Assembly (NCBI GenBank): GCA_050010555.1
Contig: JBEKKV010000068.1
Coordinates: forward strand, 1 to 6,471
Length of the DNA: 6,471 nt
Origin: JALHUB01 sp050010555
Lineage (GTDB): Bacteria; Chloroflexota; Dehalococcoidia; DSTF01; JALHUB01
Direction: 5' to 3'
Within the stretch, counting starts at the first letter, position 1. Every line of letters starts with the position of its first letter. Both the position numbers and the translations under genes were made by a program. Below, piece by piece: positions 1-4,816 of the stretch. Below the pieces are notes generated by a model. It was not told the DNA's origin and ran no database searches. It saw nothing but the letters and a program-made list of their open reading frames with translations.

Positions 1-3000
1 ATCAGCAGGTCAGTCGTGTCGACCGCGCCGCTTCCGTTCACGTCGTTGATCTGGACGTAGTCTTCGCACCCATCACCGTCCGTGTCCTTGTTGGCCGGGT
101 TGGTGTTGTAGCCCTCGATCTCGGTGATGTCCGGGACGTCGGGCAGGGCGCTCGGCCCGCTGTCGTTGTCCTTGTCTCCAACAGCGCCGCCGGTAGTCTG
201 GCAGGCGATGCCGTCGTTGTCAGGGTCAAGCTCTGTACGGTCGGTGTTGGTGCTGTACTTCGCATCCCACAGGCCACCATAGGCGCCCAGGGCCGGGAGG
301 TTCCAGTGACAGGCACGGAAGAACTTCTCCTGGGCCAGGGTAAGCGAGCCAGGGCACTTGGCCGTGCCCAGCGGGTTGCCGCCGAGCAAGACTTCAGACC
401 CGTCTACGCAGTGGTTGCCGTTGGTGTCGTAGGAGGGCAGGCAGTTCGAATCCGTCGCCGGGTTGCAGCCGGCTACCGTGCCTATGGGTGTCGTGCCCAT
501 GACGGTTTCGACGGCGTCCGGGAGCCCGTCGTTGTCGTTGTCGGGGTCACAGGCGTCGCCGATCTTGTCCTTGTTCGGGTTGCTGGCCTTGCCCGCCGGG
601 ATTGTGCTACCCACGGCGCGGTGGTGGCCGTCGGTGTTCTTCTGGCTGTTGCCGCCGAGGCCGTCAGCGTTCGGGACGGTCGGGCAGTTGTCCATGGACT
701 TGTCGGTGTTGTCGCCAAAGACGTTGGATGGCTTGTCGAGGAAGCCGTCGGCGTCGGTGTCCTGGTTCAATGGGTTCGTGAGGTCGAACATCTCCACGTA
801 GTCGCTGGCACCGTCACCGTCCGAGTCGGCGACCAAGGGGTTGGAGCCCCAGGAAACCTCGACTCCGTCCGGAATACCGTCGCAGTCGTGGTCCGCGTTC
901 ACAGGGTACGTGGTCTGGGATGCGAGCGGTCCGCCGGCCATTGCCCACGGTACCTGCGGGCACATGCCCGCGCTGGTCTGCGGGAGCGCAACCGGGTGTC
1001 CAGGCTGAGCGTACTGGGGCAGCTCGAGGCAGGCCCCGCTCGGGTCGATGGTGGCCATACCACCCAGATTCACCAGGCGGTAGTCCTGCTGCGTCTCGGC
1101 CTGCGTCAGGTACCCGTCAAGGTTGGTGTCGCAGGAACCTGGTCCGGTGGTCGGTCCACCGGGCGTCAACTGGCATCCACCGGGCGCGTCCCAGTAGCAG
1201 CCGTTCTGCAAGAAACGCTCGATGTAGGTGCCGATCGGCTGCTGCAATTTGGTGTCACCGTTGCCATCCTGCGGGAAGCTAGGCGGGAGCAAGGTCTCCG
1301 GCGTGCCCGACGAGAGGTTGCCCGACTGACGGGAGTCCGGGTTGCTGAAAGCGATGGTCCAGCGCGGGTACAGGCCCATGCCATCGTCGTACCCGTCGCC
1401 CGTCGGTGGGCTGCTCCAGCAGTTGACCATGATAACCAGGCGGTTGGCGTTGTCCTGGGGCTTCAGCTCTCCGTTGGCGCTCGGGGCAACGATAGCCTTC
1501 ACGACGACGGAGTAGCGGCCCACCAACGCCGCAACTGGGCAGGTGACGGTCAGAGGTGCGGTAAGGTCGCTCTGGCCTACAGGCTCGGTGATGCCGGCGA
1601 TTGTAGTACTGGCATCGAGGGTGCCAGCGCCGGCGCTGGTCTGGCTTCCGCCGTGGGGCAACGTCGCTGAGCCCCAACTCGAGGTCAGAACGCCGGATGT
1701 CTCGGCGTCGAGCCACTCGGTGGCGGTCTGGACGCTCGTGGCATTGTTGGTAGTCACGTCACGAAGGGTAACTGTCGCCGCCTGGCCTTGCAGCAGGTTG
1801 ATCTGCTCGGGCTGGGACGGCTCAGGCGAAACCACGGGAACTCCCATCTTTTGGACAAGCTGCGTGACCGACAGGTCGACGAGCGTGGGCGCGTCCGCCG
1901 TGCAGACGACCTTGATTACCAGGGTGTCGGCGTTGTCTGCCGGGTAGTAGTCCTGAGTCGGGGCAACCGGCCAGAGGACGTCCTTGACCACGACGAGTCC
2001 TTCGCCGGAGGCGCTACAGGTGATCGCGATGCTCTGCGGGTCATCGGTAGACACGGCTACCGGAAGGGCCTGAGCATGGTCCAGGGTCTTCGTTCCGCCG
2101 GTGACGAAGTTGGCGTCGGCGACACTGGGGTTTGTCGCCTCAATGTCCCAGTGGGCGGTGAAGTTGCCCGAGTCGGGTCCTCTATTCACGTAGACGCCCT
2201 TGACCGAGACTGTTCCAGCACCGCTCTGGGTGTACTTGCCGATTGGCCCGTAGACGGCCGCGTCGGAGCAGTTTCCGCCAGTGCAAGCCCCGCCCGTGTC
2301 GCCCAAGAGGGGCGGCGCGTAGTTGGTGGAAGTGTGCGATACGCTGCTCTGCGGCGAGTCGATGCAGAGACCGTCAGTGGCCGCGCTCCAGACGCGGGCG
2401 TCGCCGCCGTTCCTTGTCGATACGATGTCGCCGGCGCCGTTGGCTGACCAGGGGACCGAAGTCCAAATGCTGTTCAGCACGACCTTAGTGCCGACCGGGG
2501 CACCGGCGATCCAGAACTTCGTGACGGTGACAGTGTCACGGAAAAGCCAAGGATAGGGCGGCAGCACAGCGTAGAGGAAGGAGTCTGGCGTTCCTTGCGC
2601 TACCGTTGTGTTTTGCAACCACGGCCAGGGGTCAGTCGGGGTCGTATTGCCCATCGTGTCCTCAGCGCCTGAACCCGTGGAGTCACACATGACGTCCAGT
2701 GTGGCGAAGATGTCGCCCACAGGCGCCCCATCGGTGCCGTCCATGTCCAGAGGCACGCGGTAAGCTGGGTCAGAGAAGAACAAAGGTCCGGCGATGCGCT
2801 GACCGCGGGGGATATCCTGCGCAACCAGGTTTATTATGGCATTCCCCCCGGTGTTGGTGTCTCCGAGTGCAGCGCTGGACTCTCCGCTGTTAGACCAGTC
2901 CGGGGCGAAAGGCTGGATCGGTATGCCGATGCCTGCCTGGCTCGGGGTCGCGCCGCGACCCAGCGAACCCAAGAGCAGGGCTGCCAATACCGCTACCAGC

Positions 3001-3035
3001 CCGATGGCGCTCACGAAAACGGCTTTCTTTATCAT
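1..3035 (-). CDS. Large secreted calcium-binding protein with Ig-like domains, TSP3-like repeats and dockerin-like loop (3' end outside window)
   Basis: Open reading frame of 1011 complete codons with no stop, running off the left edge, so the C-terminus is missing. The ATG at 3035 has AGGAGG 6 nt upstream. The other nearby ATG (3040) meets a stop after two codons. Residues 1-34 are a classic signal peptide: MIKK, a hydrophobic stretch VLAALLLGSLG, then a likely cut after SQA. Residues about 35-270 are unrecognised and probably beta-rich. Residues about 271-382 and 383-540 look like two related Ig-like/CARDB-like domains, each ending in a near-identical strand (DNADTLVIKVVC and DNANRLVIMVNC). 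Residues 636-647 (DTNLDGYLTQAE) form a textbook EF-hand loop. From about 712 on come Asp-rich thrombospondin type 3-like units (DSDGDGASD, DTDADGFLD, DPDNDNDGLPD, DTDGDGCED), an Excalibur-like LDPDNDGIACQ near 936-946, and DVNGSGAVDTTD at the cut end, matching a dockerin loop. Inference: an exported, calcium-stabilised surface or matrix protein. It is monocistronic behind its own promoter. Export and calcium binding are well supported; the biological role is unknown. Confidence 0.88.
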   Translation of the reverse strand, partial: MIKKAVFVSAIGLVAVLAALLLGSLGRGATPSQAGIGIPIQPFAPDWSNSGESSAALGDTNTGGNAIINLVAQDIPRGQRIAGPLFFSDPAYRVPLDMDGTDGAPVGDIFATLDVMCDSTGSGAEDTMGNTTPTDPWPWLQNTTVAQGTPDSFLYAVLPPYPWLFRDTVTVTKFWIAGAPVGTKVVLNSIWTSVPWSANGAGDIVSTRNGGDARVWSAATDGLCIDSPQSSVSHTSTNYAPPLLGDTGGACTGGNCSDAAVYGPIGKYTQSGAGTVSVKGVYVNRGPDSGNFTAHWDIEATNPSVADANFVTGGTKTLDHAQALPVAVSTDDPQSIAITCSASGEGLVVVKDVLWPVAPTQDYYPADNADTLVIKVVCTADAPTLVDLSVTQLVQKMGVPVVSPEPSQPEQINLLQGQAATVTLRDVTTNNATSVQTATEWLDAETSGVLTSSWGSATLPHGGSQTSAGAGTLDASTTIAGITEPVGQSDLTAPLTVTCPVAALVGRYSVVVKAIVAPSANGELKPQDNANRLVIMVNCWSSPPTGDGYDDGMGLYPRWTIAFSNPDSRQSGNLSSGTPETLLPPSFPQDGNGDTKLQQPIGTYIERFLQNGCYWDAPGGCQLTPGGPTTGPGSCDTNLDGYLTQAETQQDYRLVNLGGMATIDPSGACLELPQYAQPGHPVALPQTSAGMCPQVPWAMAGGPLASQTTYPVNADHDCDGIPDGVEVSWGSNPLVADSDGDGASDYVEMFDLTNPLNQDTDADGFLDKPSNVFGDNTDKSMDNCPTVPNADGLGGNSQKNTDGHHRAVGSTIPAGKASNPNKDKIGDACDPDNDNDGLPDAVETVMGTTPIGTVAGCNPATDSNCLPSYDTNGNHCVDGSEVLLGGNPLGTAKCPGSLTLAQEKFFRACHWNLPALGAYGGLWDAKYSTNTDRTELDPDNDGIACQTTGGAVGDKDNDSGPSALPDVPDITEIEGYNTNPANKDTDGDGCEDYVQINDVNGSGAVDTTDLL

Positions 3036-3270
3036 CGCATTCCTCCTACCAGAGAGAAAAACAACACCAGCCTGACCCGTCCACAAGGTCACGGCCTGGG
3101 GGATCTGCCGGGCCGACGAAGGGGACTGGTGACGAGGAGAATCCTTCGCATAACCATCGGCAGACCGAACACGAACCTAAACACAAACGCGCAGCGCTCC
3201 TCGCTGGTTCTTCGGCAATCAGCGCCAGCCGATTTGCGCAGCTCTTTGAGCGGGGGAAGGCCACCAGTCG
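3036..3270 (-). promoter_or_regulatory. Long, possibly structured 5' leader of the large secreted protein gene
   Basis: About 235 nt separate the predicted transcription start (near 3270) from the ATG at 3035, and I see no credible gene here. The predicted 5' end of the RNA, GACUGGUG (3269-3262), is perfectly complementary to CACCAGUC (3130-3123), so the leader could close into a long-range helix. Between these arms are several short perfect stems: GCUC/GAGC (3241-3251), UCGGC/GCCGA (3212-3216 with 3228-3232), CAGCG/CGCUG with loop AGGAG (3192-3206), and UCGG/CCGA with loop UCUG (3157-3168). Nearer the gene, UGACC/GGUCA pairs 3073-3077 with 3087-3091. The pattern resembles a multi-branched regulatory leader, but short stems are common by chance in GC-rich DNA and I recognise no known riboswitch core. 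Confidence 0.4.
3042..3047 (-). promoter_or_regulatory. Ribosome binding site of the large secreted protein
   Basis: A perfect AGGAGG on the minus strand lies 6 nt before the ATG at 3035. It fixes that start over the ATG at 3040, which sits only 1 nt from the motif and opens a frame that stops at its third codon. Confidence 0.85.
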
Positions 3271-3275
3271 TCGCT

Positions 3276-3304
3276 TTTCTAGCACTCTCAGAAGGTTTTG
3301 TCAA
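3276..3304 (-). promoter_or_regulatory. Sigma70-type promoter for the large secreted protein
   Basis: On the minus strand a consensus -35 box TTGACA (3304-3299) is followed after exactly 17 bp by TAGAAA (3281-3276), a 4/6 match to TATAAT. Predicted transcription start is near 3270-3269. It lies downstream of the ferredoxin genes and faces the gene starting at 3035, so that gene need not depend on readthrough. Confidence 0.7.
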
Positions 3305-3343
3305 GCAGTTTCGGCGTTAGTCGTATGCGTACTGCATTCACCT

Positions 3344-3532
3344 TCACCCGTGCCTCAGCAGGCAAGCCCCTTTGAACACATCAAGGTCGAATCCGAGACT
3401 CAAGAGGCCAGCGTTACTGAGAATCATGTCACCAGATGCCGCGTCTACTAGGCTGAAGCTGGTGACCTGCCATGTGCCGGCCTCACCGAGGGCAGCGACC
3501 CTCCAGAGGCGGGTGGCCGGGAGACGCCGCCC
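3344..3532 (-). other. Possible frameshifted C-terminal extension of the small ferredoxin
   Basis: If the reading frame slips by -1 around the GGGCGG at 3526-3532, the ferredoxin would continue for about 60 codons to a TGA at 3344 rather than stopping at 3448. The alternative tail (containing WRVAALGEAGTWQVTSF and DMILSNAGLLSLGFDLDVF) has the mix of hydrophobic and charged residues of a folded protein. The annotated-frame tail is a Pro/Ser/Arg-rich stretch of about 25 residues. The alternative segment has no start of its own before an internal ATG 27 codons from its end, so it is not a convincing separate gene. Third-position G+C is similar in both frames and does not decide the matter. The rest of 3305-3447 holds only a 5-bp stem (3351-3364) with no T-run, so no clear terminator. 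Confidence 0.35.
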
Positions 3533-3774
3533 TGCGTGACTATAATGGAGACGGCGTGCTGAGGGCAGGTGTCGCGGCAGATCCCGCAGGCGGTGCAGAG
3601 GCTGAGGAAGAGCGGTTGGATAGCCCATTCCGTCGTAGCGAGGCCGGGTCTTCGGCCATTGGCGGGATATATCTGGAACACGCTTTGGGGACAGCGATCG
3701 AGGCAGACGCGGCATTCGTCGGGCGAGGCGCACTTCTGGGAGTCGACCTGCAAATCGATCACCGGCATCACCAT
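3448..3774 (-). CDS. Small two-cluster 4Fe-4S ferredoxin
   Basis: 108 residues. Two clusters of four cysteines are visible: C15-x5-C21-x2-C24-x3-C28-Pro and C60-x2-C63-x2-C66-x3-C70-Pro. The second is the canonical bacterial ferredoxin motif; the first has a longer first gap. Such proteins carry electrons in the cytoplasm, usually as a subunit or partner of a redox enzyme. The start is ATG at 3774, which overlaps the upstream gene by 7 nt, or ATG at 3768, which overlaps by 1 nt (TGATG). Either way translation is probably coupled, and I see no good separate ribosome binding site. The in-frame tail after residue 83 is Pro/Ser-rich and may be an artefact of a frameshift near 3529. Length without that tail fits small ferredoxins. 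The redox partner is not in the window apart from the adjacent polyferredoxin-like protein. Confidence 0.8.
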   Translation of the reverse strand: MVMPVIDLQVDSQKCASPDECRVCLDRCPQSVFQIYPANGRRPGLATTEWAIQPLFLSLCTACGICRDTCPQHAVSIIVTQGGVSRPPASGGSLPSVRPAHGRSPASA

Positions 3775-4595
3775 TCGTTGACGAGCATCGGGCTGGCAGT
3801 TCGGTCCTCGAGGACAATCGATTTCTTGTGGCAAATCGCTCTGCATACGCCGCAGCCGTAGCACTGCAGTTGGTTTACCGTGCACTTGTTGGCGTAGGCA
3901 GAGTAGCCGATAGCGCCGAAGTTGCACATTCTCATGCAGTTACGGCAGCCGTTGCAGGTCTCCCAGTCGATACTGGCCACGTACTCCGCCTTGAACATGG
4001 TCTGGATGCCTAGTCGTTCACGGGTCCTGAGCGCTACGCAGTCGTTGATTGAGCAGTTGCAGATGCCGCCGATATGGGGAGATACGAACGTCCAGACGGA
4101 ATGGACGAGGCCGAGCTTGTCGAGCTGACGCATGGCCCGCTTGGCTTCATCGCGGTCCAGCGTCTCGACACCGGAGGAGAAATCAGGATGCCGTTTTCTG
4201 GGCGTGGCACCTGGGTCTTTGCCGGTGCCGGTCAACCCGAAGCAGTAACGAGCCTCGCGGAATCCTTTGAGCGTGCTACGGCAGGCGCAGGGAACCCTTA
4301 CGACGCTAAGCGTCATGTCCAGTATCTGCTCGATCTCTTCGATGGGAACGACCTGTCCCCAGTGGAATCTCTTCAACCGTTCGGTGTGGGCCGGGAAGAG
4401 CGTCTCTGCCTTCGCGGGGTCTTCCGCGACCGCCCGACTAATCTTGCCGACGCCATCGGCCATCAGCTTCTCATAGTCGCGGCCGAACAATTCGATCATG
4501 GCCCGCCGCTCGTCGCTGACCATCTCCTGGCTGTAGTGCTTTGCCTGCAGGTACCACTTCTTGCCTTCGCCGTGCTGGACACAAAACTCGCACAT
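3768..4595 (-). CDS. Cysteine-rich 4Fe-4S dicluster protein
   Basis: 275 residues. The C-terminal part holds two 4Fe-4S motifs, C214-x2-C217-x2-C220-x3-C224 and C245-x2-C248-x2-C251-x3-C255, where the usual proline after the fourth cysteine is replaced by Asn or His. Upstream are further cysteines arranged as in 4Fe-4S proteins of anaerobes: MCEFC at the N-terminus, PCACR (103, 105), C118, and GGICNCSINDC (179, 181, 186). These could bind an extra cluster or metal. A helical segment (about 145-165, DRDEAKRAMRQLDKLGLVH) precedes the CNC motif. There is no signal peptide, so it is probably cytoplasmic. The frame stays open upstream to 4772, but that extension reads through the terminator stem and promoter, so ATG 4595 (MCEFCVQHGEGKKWY) is preferred. 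It has GGGAAG 6 nt upstream and a good promoter. It forms an operon with the overlapping small ferredoxin. Inference: electron transfer or redox sensing; the substrate is unknown. Confidence 0.85.
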   Translation of the reverse strand: MCEFCVQHGEGKKWYLQAKHYSQEMVSDERRAMIELFGRDYEKLMADGVGKISRAVAEDPAKAETLFPAHTERLKRFHWGQVVPIEEIEQILDMTLSVVRVPCACRSTLKGFREARYCFGLTGTGKDPGATPRKRHPDFSSGVETLDRDEAKRAMRQLDKLGLVHSVWTFVSPHIGGICNCSINDCVALRTRERLGIQTMFKAEYVASIDWETCNGCRNCMRMCNFGAIGYSAYANKCTVNQLQCYGCGVCRAICHKKSIVLEDRTASPMLVNEW

Positions 4596-4601
4596 GAGAT
4601 A

Positions 4602-4607
4602 CTTCCC
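4602..4607 (-). promoter_or_regulatory. Weak ribosome binding site of the 4Fe-4S dicluster protein
   Basis: GGGAAG on the minus strand, 6 nt before the ATG at 4595. It is a partial match to the consensus, but with the promoter just upstream it supports this start over the longer open frame reaching 4772. Confidence 0.5.
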
Positions 4608-4652
4608 AGTGTCGCCGGATACGGTCAGAGCGGGCCGACGAATTCCGCTGTG

Positions 4653-4681
4653 AGCATATGGAGGACTCCGCGCAGTGTCAA
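4653..4681 (-). promoter_or_regulatory. Sigma70-type promoter of the ferredoxin operon
   Basis: Consensus -35 TTGACA (4681-4676), a 17-bp spacer, then TATGCT (4658-4653), which keeps the key T-A-T and final T of the -10 box. Transcription should start near 4646, giving a leader of about 50 nt before the ATG at 4595. It sits between the terminator stem at 4736-4769 and the operon, so the ferredoxin pair is an independent transcription unit. Confidence 0.75.
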
Positions 4682-4735
4682 CGCCGATCCGAGGGGAATC
4701 TGTCCCGAGGAACTCACCTCGCCGGGCAGCGACTA

Positions 4736-4769
4736 AGAAGTGACGCCCGCAACCGCGGGCGTCACTTCT
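4736..4769 (-). terminator. Strong stem-loop terminator after the cohesin-like protein gene
   Basis: Perfect 15-bp inverted repeat, AGAAGTGACGCCCGC and its complement, separated by a 4-base loop (4751-4754). It begins about 48 nt past the stop codon of the gene ending at 4817. On the minus strand it is followed by only a short, broken T-rich stretch, so it is not a textbook U-tract terminator, but stem length and position fit transcription termination. Being symmetric it could also block transcription arriving from the left. Confidence 0.7.
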
Positions 4770-4816
4770 CATTTCGAAGCTATTTGCCGCGCTTCACCTC
4801 TAGAGTTGTCCGACTA

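Noticed and set aside
306..1670. 454-codon open frame on the plus strand
   Set aside because: It lies antisense to the large secreted protein. Its product is Val/Arg/Ala-rich with no domain, and it arises from the GC-rich codon pattern of the Asp-rich gene on the other strand.
3036..3270. Known riboswitch (cyclic di-GMP, cobalamin or similar) in the leader
   Set aside because: I could not find the conserved core sequences of those classes; only generic stems are visible.
3046..3304. Two minus-strand open frames (79 and 71 codons) in the leader region
   Set aside because: Their starts lie at or upstream of the predicted transcription start, they lack ribosome binding sites, and they show no recognisable protein features.
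3325..3337. Small inverted repeat ATGC-N5-GCAT upstream of the -35 box as an operator
   Set aside because: Four-base arms are expected often by chance, and no second copy occurs near the other promoter.
4074..4736. 220-codon open frame on the plus strand
   Set aside because: Antisense to the 4Fe-4S dicluster gene, whose cysteine motifs prove the minus-strand frame. It also runs over the ferredoxin promoter and into the terminator stem.
4596..4772. N-terminal extension of the 4Fe-4S dicluster protein to 4772
   Set aside because: The extension would be translated from the terminator stem and across the promoter. The segment looks non-coding, and MCEFC at 4595 is a natural start.
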